Shown piece after piece: positions 1 to 11,673 of a stretch of 64,000 bases of DNA. The DNA is taken from the NCBI GenBank assembly GCA_947039955.1, contig CAMRAC010000003.1:1-64000 (forward strand), read 5' to 3'. Every line of letters starts with the position of its first letter. Within the stretch, counting starts at the first letter, position 1. The position numbers were made by a program, and so were the translations under genes. The notes below the pieces were generated by a model. It searched no databases and had not been told where the DNA came from. It saw only the letters and a program-made list of their open reading frames with translations. Source of the stretch: an uncultured Mycoplasma sp. GTDB taxonomy: Bacteria; Bacillota_I; Bacilli_A; Mycoplasmatales; Metamycoplasmataceae.

Positions 1-393
1 ATTTCTTTGTCAGTAGCATCCAAGTGAGAAAATTCACTTGCATCAATTGTACCTACTGGGCTAATTTGAGTTACAGAAATATCAATTATTACAGGTGTAA
101 CTGTAAATTCTAATGAATTAATTGTTGTTAATGATCCATTGATTGTGTGACCAGTTATAACATTCAATGTAATAACATTTGTATCTGGAAGCATTTTAAT
201 TGTAAATGCTGCTTTTAAAGCTAGTAAGTCCATTGATGGTTCAATGGTAAATAGTTTTTGAATTAAATCAAATGACGGTTGATCAATTTCTTTGTCAGTA
301 GCATCCAAGTGAGAAAATTCACTTGCATCAATTGTACCTAATGGGCTAATTTGAGTTACAGAAATATCAATTATTTCAGGTGTAATTGTAAAA
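1..393 (-). repeat. Near-identical DNA repeat within the lipoprotein gene
   Basis: Bases 1-108 and 286-393 are almost identical, with about three mismatches, offset by 285 bp (95 codons). Weaker copies recur further in, for example the pairs near 1130-1210 and 1430-1510, offset by 297 bp. The offsets are whole codons, so recombination between copies would keep the reading frame. Confidence 0.8.
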
Positions 394-3300
394 CTGATTG
401 AAGGAAGTGAAGTTGATCCATTATTAATTGTAAAGTTTGCGCCATCTTTAACTTTTAAATTAATTACACCAGTTACTACACCATTTGTTCCGATAGTTCT
501 TTTTAAATTAAATTCTAATCCAGCTATCATGTTTTCATGTTCTAATTCATTAAAATTAAAGAATTGATTTAAAAATGTCATTGCCGGTCCAGGAGACACA
601 GGTACAAATTTTTCACCCAATCCTTCAACATAAGCTTCTGTAACATCAGCAACCACATTTTTAGATTCTAATGTTATATTAACTGCATTTTTTGCAATCA
701 TAAAATTAGTTGAAAGAAGTTCTCCTTCTGCAATTGTGTTAATTGAATAACCCAGTTTAGCTTTCAATGTAATTGTGCTAAGACCATCAACTGAATTTGT
801 TGTTAACTTAACTTGTAATCCTTTTAATATGTTAGCATTATCTGCATTTAAATCAATATTAAAGAATTTAGCCAATAATATCAATGTATTTTCATTCACG
901 TTTTCGAAATCAGCAAGTAATCCTTTAACTTCAGCTTCTGTAGCTGTTGTAACATCTATTTTTGATAATGTTAAATCAATTATTTCAGCTGTAATTGTAA
1001 AAGTATTTGAAGGAAGTTCGTTGGTTAATCCATTAATTGTATAATCTGTTTTAGCTTTTAATGTAATTGTGCTAAGACCATCAACTGAATTTGTTGTTAA
1101 CTTAACTTGTAATCCTTGAATTAATATCGCTGGATCTAATGCTTTGAAATCAAAGAATTTAGCCAATAATGGTAATGTTATATTAGTAACATCTAGGAAA
1201 CCATCTGTCAATCCTTCAACGTCAGCTTTATTAATAGGTCCAATAATTGTTATAGCTTCTAAATCAAAATTAATTATTGTAGGTGTAATTGTAAAATCAA
1301 TTGAAGTAAATTCACCGTTAACAATTGTATTAATTGAATAACCTGGTTTAGCTTTCAATGTAATTGTGCTAATGTCATTAACTGAATTTGTTGTTAACTT
1401 AACTTGTAATCCTTGAATCAATATCGCTGGATCTAATGCTTTGAAAACAAAGAATTTTTTCAATAATTCCAATGTTATATTAGTAACATCTAGGAAACCA
1501 TCTGTCAATCCTTCAACGTCAAGTTCTGTAACCTCAGTAACTGCTATAGTTTCTACTGTTAAATCAGTTGCAATTGTAAAAGTAGTTGAAGTTTCAGTTA
1601 CTCCATCAACATTAATGTAAAACCCTTCATTAGTTTGTAAAGAAATTGTATTAACACCATTAACTGTTGTTACTTTGATCATTAATCCAGTTTTTAAAAT
1701 TTCAGGAGATATTTTATTAGTAAATAGTTTATTAATCAATGTTACTGAATCATCAGTAATAGCTTGGTAGTCAGGACCTATAAGGTGATCAAGTTCAGTT
1801 TGCGAAATTACAACTCCAGAAATAGGAGCTAATTCTAACTTAACCGGAACTGAGAATTGATTTGAAACATAATTTCATTCACCACTATTAAACACAACAC
1901 CCTGTTTACCTTCTAATTCAAGTGTATATTTGTTTCCAGCTAACATAGTTTTCTTAACAGTAACATTTCCAATCATATTATTTGAATAATTATTTGCATA
2001 ATCATTTACATTAAATACTTTTAAAACTATCTGCAAAGTATCTTTAGTAATTAGTGAATATGTATTAAGAATTGAATTTATTTCAAGTTCAGTAACATTA
2101 ATAATGTCTGATGCATTTTTTGTTATTTCAAAATTTAAAAGAGATGTAATTGAATATGATGTTAATTCATCAATACCATTAATTGAGAATCCTGGGTTTG
2201 AATTCAAGATAATTGTGAATTTGTTTGAACCCACTTCCTGCACACTTCTTTTAACTTGTAAAGCACTCATTAGAACTGAATCAGTAATTGCACTATCTAT
2301 TTCAAATAAAGTCTTAATTATTTCTAATTGTTCAGTTGTCATTGCTTTAAATTCTTCAGAAAATGACATCACTTGTTCATGTAAAAGCTCGTGACCAGTA
2401 GTTACACTCCCAGCAATTGGTTTTATCAATAAATTTTGAGATGCGACAAATTTATGTTCAATTTGGAATGTTGAAGAATTATTGAATGAATATCCATTTT
2501 TTGCATCTAAAATCAATACATATCCATTAATTCCATTAGTAGTTTGTAAAGTTACATCAAATGCTTCATTTGGATCAAATGATGACAACGGAGGATTAAA
2601 TGTAAAAACCTTGTTAATTATTGGTAAATTAAGTTCTGTAACTAATCCATTAACAAAATCAACAAGTTCTGAAGCATCTAATTTTGGATCCGCATTTATT
2701 GTTACCTCTAGTTTTGTTTTAACTGTAAATTCGTTTGACATCAGTACTGTAGAACCATCAGAAAACACATAACCTTCTTTAGCTGTTAAAACTAACTTGT
2801 ATACATTAGTTTTGTTTTCTATAGCTATTTTGTGAACTTCTAAACCTTTGTTAGCTACATTATAAATCATATTAGTTATGAATAATTTTTTGATAATGCT
2901 GTAATTTTTTTCTGTTAGAGATCCTGCAATAGGTAAAATATTAGCCATGTCTTCTTTGGTGATTTGAACATTATTCACTTGAGATTTAATAACTATATCC
3001 ATTGGTGCGCTTAAGGCAAAGTATGCATCAACTGAAGTTTGTTGCGTTCCATTTACTAAAAATTTTAATCCAGAATCGGGTTTAACAGTCAATGTAATTT
3101 TCCGCTCCAGTGACACTTTACTTCCTTTATTAACAACATTAACAACAGCATTAAATCATGCATTTGCTTGGAATACAGAATCAAGACCAGTAATTTCAAA
3201 AGCTTTTAAAATAGTTGCCAATTGTTCTTCAGTAAACTCAGATACTGTTTGTCCTCCAAAACTTGCTAATTCTTCACTTGTAATTTTGATATTTGCTCTT

Positions 3301-6300
3301 TGCTTCACAACAACAGTTATAGATTTTGATGCTGAAAATTCGTTAGATTCTAAAATATCTAAAGTAGAATTAATCATAAAATTAGGGTTAGCAATTAAAA
3401 TAAATTTGAATTTAGTTGCATCAGTTGGATTAGACTCTCTCTTAACCTTTAAGCCCTTAAATATTTCATCATTAGTAACATGAGGTAAATTGAAAACAGA
3501 TTTAATTATTTGGATATTATTCTCATCAATAGCTTGTGCTTCTTTAGAAATTAATGTTATTTGAGTTCCTGTTAAAGTAATTTCCGATGTTTCTTTCAGA
3601 GTTATTTCAAAACTCAAAGGAACGGTAAATGTTGTTGAAGGTAATTCAGATGTTCCCCCGTTGATTGTATAACCTAAGTTTGACTTTATAACCAATTTAT
3701 ATTCATGACCTGTCGCAGATACTTTTTCTTTATGAACAGATAGGCTATTCATAATATCAGCTGGTGATAAAGCAGGATCGAATTTGAACAATCTTTTAAT
3801 TATTTCTACTTGATTATCTTTTACCTGTGTTGAAGTGTTTGAGAAAAGTGTTAAATCAGCCACAGAAAGCACAGGGTTAGGTAAATCAATTTTAGATTCA
3901 ATAAGTAAATCTACATTAACAGTAAATGTGTTAGATGATATTTCTGGAACTTTCGTTCAGTTGTCAATGTTATATCCATCATTAGCTGTTAAAACTAATG
4001 TATATACATTATTTGTTTCAACTCCACCTGTTTTGTGTAACTTAAATGCTTTTTGGATAAATTCAAATTGACTTGTTGCATCATCGGCAATATCACTTGG
4101 TATTGTAATTGTTAAAACCTTATCGATTATTCCAACTTGTTCTAAAGTTATTAATGTAGGTGTATCTTTAGTGATAGAATCAATTTCTTGATTAGTAATT
4201 TCTCTCATGAAATGATTTGGTTTGGCACCAACACTTACACTTTTAATAACTGTAAAATCGCTTGATGTATAAGCATCTTTTTTACCATTAATTGTATAAC
4301 CTGGTTTAATTTCTAAAGTGAATGTATAAACATTGCCTGATGCAGGGGCAGATTTCTTAACCATTAATCCATCAGTAACATCAACATCATTGGTGATATT
4401 GAAAACTTTTTTCAACACTGTCAACATACGTTGTGTTATTACTCCTTGTGCTTCAGAAAATAATTTTAAATCATTCTCAGTAATTGTTTCAATTATGTTT
4501 TTTCTCTCTAAAATTATATCAATAATTTCAAATGCAAAAAATTCCGTTGAAACAGGTTGATTACTGTTATTCAATAGAAATTCTGGTCTATCATGCTTCA
4601 AAGTTAAAATAAGTTTAGCTGTTCTATCAATAACGATTTTCCTAACTTGTAAAGAAGCCATAATCTTCTTATCAAGAGATGAAGGGGTGTCGATTTTTGT
4701 TGTTATATCAAAAGCCTTTTTAACTATTGCCAATGTCTCTACAGTAATATTTTGAGAAATTAATCCTATTTTTTTCATTTCTGCACTAGAAATTTTACCT
4801 TCAATTAAATTTATTTCTTTCGCTTCAACAAGAATATCTTCACGAAGATTAATAGTATTAGATACAAAATCATCTGTTGAGTTTCCGATCATAACACCTT
4901 CTTGTGGGATTAATGTAAGAGTAAATTTTGTATTATCAGTTTTAGTTAATTTAACAAAAAAGTTAGAGAAATCACTTGCTTGAAGCGCAGGAGTAAAGTT
5001 AAAGAACTTTTCAATAGTAGCTCTTTGACTTGCCACTTCTATGGTTTGCCCTTCTTTTCCTACATTTAAATTGAAATTATCATACATTTCATCAAGTGTA
5101 ATTGCTTGAGGATTATCAGGAGATGTTCCCAAATCCGCTCTTGTTACATTGAAGTTATGATTAACAGAAAACGGAACAGTTTTAAATGATTTATTTGTTC
5201 CATTAATTAAAATATATGGATTATCAGTTGTTAAAGTGAATGTAACAGTTCCATCGACTGTGTTTAATTCTTTTTCCAATTTAAATATTTTCTGGATATC
5301 TTGATTACTTGACATAACTGATCCAAAATTAACAACTTTTTTAACAATTTCTACTTCTACCAATGACATTTCATGTATACCATTTGGAATTAAACCCATT
5401 TCAGTAGGAGTTATTTTACCATCTTTATTTGACAAGGTTACCATAACATTAACAGGGAATTCAAGTGAAACAAATGGTATTGTTTCTCCATTAATTGTAT
5501 GTCTATTACCAGGTGTTAAAATCACTTTAAATTTATTTCCTTCAATCGGACCTTCTCTATGAACTATTATCGATCCATCAAGTTGCACAGCTTCATCTAC
5601 ACCATCTAAGTTAAATATTTTATTAACTATTGGTTGAAATGAAATTTCTAGTTCTTTAGGTTCTACTGGGATTTTAGCTATTTCTTCATGAGTTAAAGAT
5701 ACATCTTCACGACGTGAAATTACCATATCTTTCGGACTATCTAAATGTGTTGCAAATTCTGCTGACACATGTGTTTTTGTTTGACCATTAACATCTACAC
5801 CCGGCATTTTAGGGCTCAACTCTAATTTATAAATTAAACGTGCTATATCAACTCTTTTAACTTGCAAAAGTCTCATTACATCATCTTTATCTGAATGTTT
5901 AAAATCAAAAACTTTAGAAATAGTATTGAACATACTTTCAGTTATATCTACCGGTGATGGACCTCGAGGAATTTCTGTCAATCTTGAATCAGCTATGTTC
6001 ATTTCGTTAATATCAGCACTTGTATTATTTTCAATTAAAAAATTAGGCTTAGTTTGAAAAGCACTTGAAAAAAGCGCTTTTTGATCACCATTAATTACAT
6101 AACCTTCTTTAGCCATTAACTCTAATTGGTACTGACCAACTTTATCAGAAGAAAGCTTTTTAACTTGTAAACCTTTGATAATATCACTATCTAAAGAACT
6201 ATCAATTTTTCAAAGCTTTTTAATTATTAGTAGATTTGAAGAATTAATATCCTGATTTTGCTGAGTAATAGTTTCTATTTCTTGGTAAGTAATGTCCTCT

Positions 6301-6437
6301 GGTGTTTTAATTCCTATGTGTAGATTAACCACATCTGTTGTGGTAGCACATGAGGAAATAAGGGCTAATGGAAGTCCTGCCGCTGCTATAGTTTTTAAGT
6401 AGATTCGTTTGTTTTGTGTTTTGCTTGTTTTGTTCAT
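1..6437 (-). CDS. Giant repetitive surface lipoprotein (3' end outside window)
   Basis: The frame is open from an ATG at 6437 to the window edge once four in-frame TGA codons (near 6210, 3957, 3156, 1875) are read as Trp, giving more than 2140 residues. The N-terminus MNKTSKTQNKRIYLK, then a hydrophobic stretch ending ALISSC, is a lipoprotein signal peptide with the lipid-modified Cys at about residue 30. The rest is a chain of roughly 95-100 residue modules with shared wording such as LQVKLTTNSV, STITLKAK, GYSIN and TLELLKKFF. I do not recognise a named family; the modules look like beta-rich extracellular repeats. The ORF track starts seven codons earlier at a TTG, but that TTG overlaps a TATAAT -10 box, so ATG 6437 is preferred. 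Likely a cell-surface, size-variable protein. Function unknown. Confidence 0.85.
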
Positions 6438-6449
6438 AATATACAAAGT

Positions 6450-6455
6450 ATTATA
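6450..6455 (-). promoter_or_regulatory. -10 box for the giant lipoprotein gene
   Basis: On the minus strand TATAAT lies 12 bases before the ATG at 6437, and no Shine-Dalgarno sequence sits between them. The predicted transcript start leaves a leader of only a few bases. No convincing -35 box is seen. Confidence 0.55.
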
Positions 6456-6458
6456 CAA

Positions 6459-7378
6459 TATATTTGTTTATTTTGAGCAATAAAAGTAGATTTTGCAACA
6501 TAAATACATAATTATTTACACTCTAATTTAATAGATATCATAAATAAAAACGAGATAATTATCAATGTAACTTGATGATTTATATTAATTGATGTATTAT
6601 CAAAACCAAAAATAAGTCATTTTATACTTTTGTTATTAAAAATAATATGATTTTGAATGTAATTGGCTTATAAAGATGATTAAATAATTTTTATAATGAA
6701 AGAAATAAGAAAATAAAGCTAAATATACACTTACATTCACTTCAGAACAAAATGGTGACTCAATCAAATGTTTTGTTTTTTAATAAAGTTTTATAGAAGA
6801 CAAATTATTATAAATTAGAAAGAATAACCTAAACTTAAACTCCTAAAAGAGTAATCACAATTCAAAAGGTGAATAACCCCTCCTGAAATTATGATGTTTC
6901 AATAATATCTCACATAGATAAACTAGATCAGTTCAAGGCAAAATATTTGATTGACTTAAGGTATCATGCTTTTGAAGTAGCTAACTTATCACACCTTAAC
7001 TATATAAGAGTGCTTAAAGATGGGTTTAAATAGTGTGTCGTTACTCTTAAGATAATCATATTTTAAAAGTTATCTCCAAGAAAAAAACTTTGATGAAAAA
7101 TAAATATCATTCTTAGATCTAAAACCTGAGATAAATAAATGATGTTTGATTTAATAGTAGAATATAAAATTGATATATTTATCAAAATACAATTCTACCC
7201 CAACACTCCAGACTAGTCTTTTCTAAAGTTATGAAATTTAATAAATAAATCATTAATGATAATCAATTATCGCAAAACCAAAAAAGAATGTTGATATATT
7301 TAAAATACAGTAATGAAGTAATCTTTCATGATGACACTATAGTCATATATAAAAATAGAATAAAATTATAATTAGGAA
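6459..7378. other. Long gap with decayed coding remnants
   Basis: This 0.9 kb stretch has no intact gene, RNA or clear repeat. On the plus strand it holds short protein-like reading pieces separated by stops, for example about 63 codons at 6842-7033 and about 39 codons ending just before the next promoter (includes KRMLIYLKYSNEVIFHDD). These look like debris of one or more lost genes. I could not identify the ancestor. Confidence 0.4.
6839..7033 (+). pseudogene. Protein-coding remnant, unknown family
   Basis: An open stretch of 64 codons reads ...PKRVITIQKVNNPSWNYDVS... to ...NYIRVLKDGFK and then TAG, with one TGA as Trp. There is no upstream in-frame ATG before the preceding TAA and no ribosome-binding site. 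Composition is protein-like rather than random AT-rich sequence, which suggests the C-terminal end of a decayed gene. No family recognised; a degraded transposase or surface protein are both possible. Confidence 0.3.
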
Positions 7379-7384
7379 TATAAT
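7379..7384 (+). promoter_or_regulatory. -10 box, leaderless layout, for the ABC-2 permease
   Basis: TATAAT followed by exactly six bases (aaaatt) and then the ATG at 7391. With a usual 6-7 base gap between the -10 box and the transcript start, the mRNA would begin at or next to the start codon. No Shine-Dalgarno is present. Confidence 0.6.
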
Positions 7385-7390
7385 AAAATT

Positions 7391-8245
7391 ATGAAAAAGT
7401 TTAATTCAGAATTATCAATAGTATCACTAATAAATAAATTCTTTTGAAAATCTAAAATAGGTCCATTGACCATGTTTTTATTACCAACTGGTTTTATGTT
7501 AATTTATTATTTAATTGAAATGAATAGCAATACTGGTTCAAGATTCTTTGTTTCTGCTTTCCCGGCTTATATTGCTTTATCAGTTTTACCAATTACTTTG
7601 ATTACATTACCACAAATGTTAGTTGAGATTAAACAGTCAATTGTTTTAAGAAGAATATCAACATCAAGCATTACACCAATTAAATATAACTTAATAGTAG
7701 CTGCATGATTCTTTTTGATGTGTACCTTTTCATCTTTATTTGTAATCGTTGTTTTCTTAATGTTTCTAAACACAGATGCTCCGAAGGAATTGTCACATAT
7801 TAATTGAGGGGAATTTCTTTTAGCATTAATCATGTTATTTATAAGTGCTATCTCAACAGGTATTTTATTAGCTTCTGTTTCAAAGAAATCATCAACAGTT
7901 CAATTAATTGGATTGTCAATCTTATTTTTAACAATAACTCTTGGAGGTTACTTTGTTCCAATAGCTGTTATTGGTGGAGTTGATGCAATTAAGTATATAA
8001 GTTTATTTTCACCAATAAACTTTGCAACATCATTATTAAACAACACACTAATCAAACCAATAGATGGAATATCACAAAGTATTTTTGATATTAGTAATTT
8101 CAACATTCTTTCTGTTGACCCAAGGGATCCAGCAATTACAATCATTGCTGGATGACAAAAAGTTTTAAATTTAATTATGCCAACATTAATATTTGGTGGA
8201 TTTAATTTTATAGCTTATAAAAAATTTAGTTGATCAAGCAGGTAA
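7391..8245 (+). CDS. ABC-2 type transporter permease
   Basis: A 284-residue membrane protein, assembled from two ORF-track pieces across in-frame TGA codons. It starts MKKFNSELSIVSLINKFF and has about six hydrophobic segments (for example around MFLLPTGFMLIYYL, FLMCTFSSLFVIVVFLMFL and IGLSILFLTITLGGYFVP), as in ABC-2 family permeases of drug or lipid exporters. The next gene, 35 bases downstream on the same strand, is a cytoplasmic ABC ATPase, so the two very likely form one transporter. Substrate unknown. The start is fixed by the TATAAT six bases upstream and by no other in-frame ATG before the first helix. Confidence 0.8.
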
Positions 8246-8280
8246 GAATGAACTTAAAGAAAAAGAAGGAAGGTAATAAA

Positions 8281-9120
8281 ATGATAAATAAAAATAAACA
8301 AGATAACATTTGAGAAAAAATTAAAACAATCGAATCAAATAAAAAATCTAATCCTTATGATGAGTTAGCAATTTTGTCAAACGATAAAAGTGATTCGAAA
8401 GAATTAGTGATTGAAGTTAAGGACTTATCATGTAAATTTAAAACTTTAAAAGGTGAAAATATTGTCTTCCAAAATGTTTCTTTTAATTTATACCAAGGAG
8501 AACATGTTGCTTTCTTAGGTCCTAACGGTGCTGGTAAAACAGTTATGGTGGAAATGTTATCAGGAACAAGGAAACCCACTAGCGGTAAGGTGAAGTATCA
8601 TTTTAAACATAAGAAGAATCGTCCTTTTGAACATTTAGGAGTTCAATTCCAAGATTTTGAATTTCCAACAGGTTTAACAGTTAAAGATATGATTGATTTT
8701 ATCATTCAATTAAATAACATTTCTAACATTGATGTTGAAGAATTCAATGACATCCTAGAAACCTTTCAACTGAAAAGAATTTTAAAAAATAAAATATCCA
8801 AACTTTCTGGTGGTCAAAAACAAAGATTGAATGTGACACTTGCCTTATTAAATAAACCTAAAGTTTTATTCTTAGATGAATTTACTACAGGTTTAGATAT
8901 TGCTATTAAAAACAATATTCAAAAATTTATTATTGAATATTGTGATAAAAACCAAACCTCTTTAGTTTTAGTTTCACATGATGTTGATTCAATTGATGAA
9001 ATGACACAAAGAATAATTATCTTAGCTGAACAAGAAATTAAGATTGATTTAACTAAAGATGAAATTATTAAAAAGTTTGGTAGTGTTGCTGAATTATTAA
9101 AAACATACATTGCTTATTAA
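8281..9120 (+). CDS. ABC transporter ATP-binding protein
   Basis: A 279-residue ATPase. The ORF track starts at an internal TTG (8374) because a TGA Trp lies just upstream; the real start is the ATG at 8281, preceded by GAAGGAAGG. Walker A is GPNGAGKT, the signature is LSGGQKQR, Walker B is VLFLDEFTTGLD, and the H-loop is LVSHD. About 30 charged residues precede the ATPase core. It pairs with the ABC-2 permease upstream and would energise export by it. A terminator hairpin follows directly. Confidence 0.88.
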
Positions 9121-9129
9121 TAAAATATA

Positions 9130-9160
9130 AAAATATCCCTTGAGATCCAATGGATATTTT
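9130..9160. terminator. Bidirectional terminator hairpin
   Basis: AAAATATCC ... GGATATTTT forms a 9-bp stem with a 13-base loop, with AT-rich tails on both sides. It lies between the converging ABC ATPase (plus) and the LRR lipoprotein (minus). A nearly identical copy stands at 11191-11221. Confidence 0.75.
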
Positions 9161-9174
9161 TATTGTTCATTATT

Positions 9175-11112
9175 TTATATTAAACGAATACCAATTCTGC
9201 TTAATTCTGTAGGAGTCTTGAATTGAGCAGGGATATTTAATTTAGATGCATCTATTGGTGGATTGCCCTCGAAAGCAAAATCTCCAATTGTTGTTACTGA
9301 GTTAGGGATGGTGATAGAAGTTAGTCGGTTGTTAGCAAAAGCATGTCCTCCAATTATTGTTATTGAGTCTGGGATGATGATAGAAGTTAGTTGGTTTAAA
9401 TAGAAAACATTTGATCCAATTGTTGTTACTGAGTTGGGGATGATGATAGAAGTTAGTTGGTTGGAAGCGAAAGCAAAATATTCAATTGTTGTTACTGATT
9501 TGGGGATGATGATAGAAGTTAGTTGGTTGGAATAGAAAGCTCATCCTCCAATTGTTGTTACTGAGTTACCTAAGGTTACAGAGGTTAGTTGGCTATTGTG
9601 AGAGAAAGCTGATTCTTCAATTGTTGTTACTGAGTCTGGGATGGTGATAGAGGTTAGTTGGCTATTAAAGAAAGCTTTATTTCCAATTGTATGTGCTATA
9701 ACTTCAGTTATTGAACCATCAGGGTGTGTATAATGGAACTTACTTGGTATCTGTAATTGTTTTTCATTATTTCCCTCAGATAAACCTAAAATTATTCCAT
9801 CTTTGTGAATTCTAAATCCTTTATCATTAAATTCTGTCGGAACAACTGGTGGTTTATAAATAGTAATACCAATTCTTTCTAACTCTGTAGGAGTCTTGAA
9901 TTGAGTAGGGATATTTAATTTAGATGCATCTATTGGTGGATTGCTGGCGAAAGCAAAATCTCCAATTGTTGTTACTGAGTCTGGGATGGTGATAGAAGTT
10001 AGTTGGTTATTAGAGAAAGCTGATTCTTCAATTGTTGTTACTGAGTCTGGGATGGTGATAGAAGTTAGTTGGTTATAATAGAAAGAATTTGCTCCAATTG
10101 TTGTTACTGAGTTAGGGATGGTGACAGATATTAGTCCTCTCATTGTGAAAGCATTTATTCCAATTGTATGTGCTATAACTTCAGTTATTGAACCATCAGA
10201 GTGTGTATAATGGAACTTACTTGGTATCTGTAATTGTTTTTCATTATTTCCCTCAGATAAACCTAAAATTATTCCATCTTTGTGAATTCTAAATCCTTTA
10301 TCATTAAATTCTGTCGGAACAACTGGTGGTTTATAAATAGTAATACCAATTCTTTCTAACTCTGTAGGAGTCTTGAATTGAGCAGGGATATTTAATTTAG
10401 ATGCATCTATTGGTGGATGGTTGGCGAAAGCAAAATCTCCAATTGTTGTTACTGAGTTGGGGATGGTAATAGAAGTTAGTTGGTTGAAATAGAAAGCATT
10501 TGATCCAATTGTTGTTACTGAGTTGGGGATGATGATAGAAGTTAGTTGGTTGGAAGAGAAGGAACTACTTTCAATTGTTGTTATTGAGTCTGGGATGGTG
10601 ATAGAAGTTAGTTGGTTGGAAGCGAAAGCGAAATCTCCAATTGTTGTTACTGAGTCTGGGATGGTGATAGAGATTAGTCGGTTGAAAGAGAAAGCTGATT
10701 CTTCAATTGTTGTTATTGAGTCTGGGATGGTTACAGAGGTTAGTTGGTTGGAAGCGAAAGCTTGATCTCCAATTATTGTTACTGAGTTAGGGATGGTGAC
10801 AGAGGTTAGTCCTCTCATTGTGAAAGCATTTGATCCAATTGCACGTGCTATAACTTCGGTTATCGAACCATCAGAGTCTGTATAATGGAACTTACTTGGT
10901 ATCTGTAATTGTTTTTCATTATTTTCCTCAGATAAACCTAAAATTGTTCCATCTTTGTGAATTCTAAATCCTTTATCATTAAATTCTGTCGGAACAACCG
11001 GAGTAGGTTTTTCTAAATCAACCACCGGTGCACATGATACCATTGATGCTACTGGTAGTACAGCAAGACTAATTGTCCCTAATCCTAATAACAATTTTGT
11101 TGATTCTTTCAT
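9175..11112 (-). CDS. BspA-like leucine-rich-repeat lipoprotein
   Basis: 645 residues, from the ATG at 11112 (AAGGA six bases upstream) to a TAA at 9175. The ORF-track end at 9541 is a TGA Trp, and the 33 residues the track adds upstream are spurious. The signal peptide MKESTKLLLGLG... ends in a lipobox at SMVSC. The body is three large modules, each beginning PTEFNDKGFRIHKDG..LGLSE, then BspA-type repeats of about 23 residues (NQLTSITIPDSVTTIG..AF), and closing NPPIDASKLNIPAQFKTPTEL. BspA-type repeats are known in surface adhesins of bacteria and protists. Inferred role: surface binding. Repeats are nearly identical at DNA level, so copy number may vary. Confidence 0.88.
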
Positions 11113-11157
11113 AAAAATATCCTTTTTTAATTTATTTATTAATACATTGTTAACTAA

Positions 11158-11163
11158 ATTATA
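11158..11163 (-). promoter_or_regulatory. -10 box for the LRR lipoprotein
   Basis: TATAAT on the minus strand 45 bases before the ATG at 11112, leaving a leader of about 40 bases that ends in AAAAAAGGATATTTTT. Confidence 0.45.
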
Positions 11164-11190
11164 GTCTTTATATGTTTGAATTAGATATAA

Positions 11191-11221
11191 AAAATATCCA
11201 TTGAGATCCAATGGATATTTT
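11191..11221 (-). terminator. Second copy of the LRR-locus terminator
   Basis: AAAATATCC ... GGATATTTT stem. The copies at about 9125-9178 and 11184-11236 share about 50 bp, including ttgagatccaatggatattt. The second lies just downstream of the decayed LRR paralogue, where that gene's own terminator would have stood. Confidence 0.65.
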
Positions 11222-11280
11222 TATTGTTAATTATTTTATTCTATTGTGTCATGAACAAGAAGTAAAGTTAATTAATTTTC

Positions 11281-11546
11281 TTAAAAAGTGTAGTTTCAAA
11301 TATTCAATACTGTTTTAGGAATTGTTACAGAAGTTAGTTTATTGTTAAAAAGGCAAGTTCACCAACCTTTTTTATTTTAACTGCAATTGTTTTCCCTTCC
11401 TCATCCAGATCGGAGTTACAATGATTTATATTAACTCGGACATAAACTATTATCCAAACCGTACAATCAAAAGGAATTGCTCAAAAGTTCTCTATATTGA
11501 TTTCTGTTCAACTTTTATAAAAGAGATGAATACTTGCTCTACAATA
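11281..11546 (-). pseudogene. Decayed BspA-like LRR paralogue
   Basis: On the minus strand a stretch reads ...DLDEEGKTIAVKIKKVGELAF, then after a one-base frameshift NNKLTSVTIPKTVLNI and a TAA at 11281. NNKLTSVTIP and the GELAF block match the repeat wording of the neighbouring LRR lipoprotein (NNQLTSITIPDSVTTIG, GDFAF). There is no start codon before the upstream TAA at 11547, so only a C-terminal fragment survives. Together with the duplicated terminator this suggests an old tandem duplication in which one copy decayed. Confidence 0.55.
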
Positions 11547-11622
11547 TTATTCTAATTATTAAATTAAATATGAAAACACTATTAAGATAAGAGATTAATT
11601 AAATAAAAATATTAAGGCAAAT

Positions 11623-11649
11623 AAAACACCATTTCAATAATGGTGTTTT
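11623..11649 (-). terminator. Terminator of the S10-spc-alpha cluster
   Basis: AAAACACCA TTTCAATAA TGGTGTTTT, a perfect 9-bp stem just after the rplQ stop codon, followed by an AT-rich run in the direction of transcription. Confidence 0.8.
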
Positions 11650-11673
11650 ATTTTATTTAGATATTCTAAAGAA

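Noticed and set aside
775-4560. Plus-strand ORFs 775-1044, 1144-1341, 2104-2394, 2482-2772, 3286-3483, 3835-4071 and 4333-4560
   Set aside because: Antisense shadows of the giant lipoprotein, whose minus frame is continuous through all of them.
10523-10765. Plus ORF 10523-10765 with a repetitive protein
   Set aside because: Mirror of the LRR repeats of the minus-strand lipoprotein.
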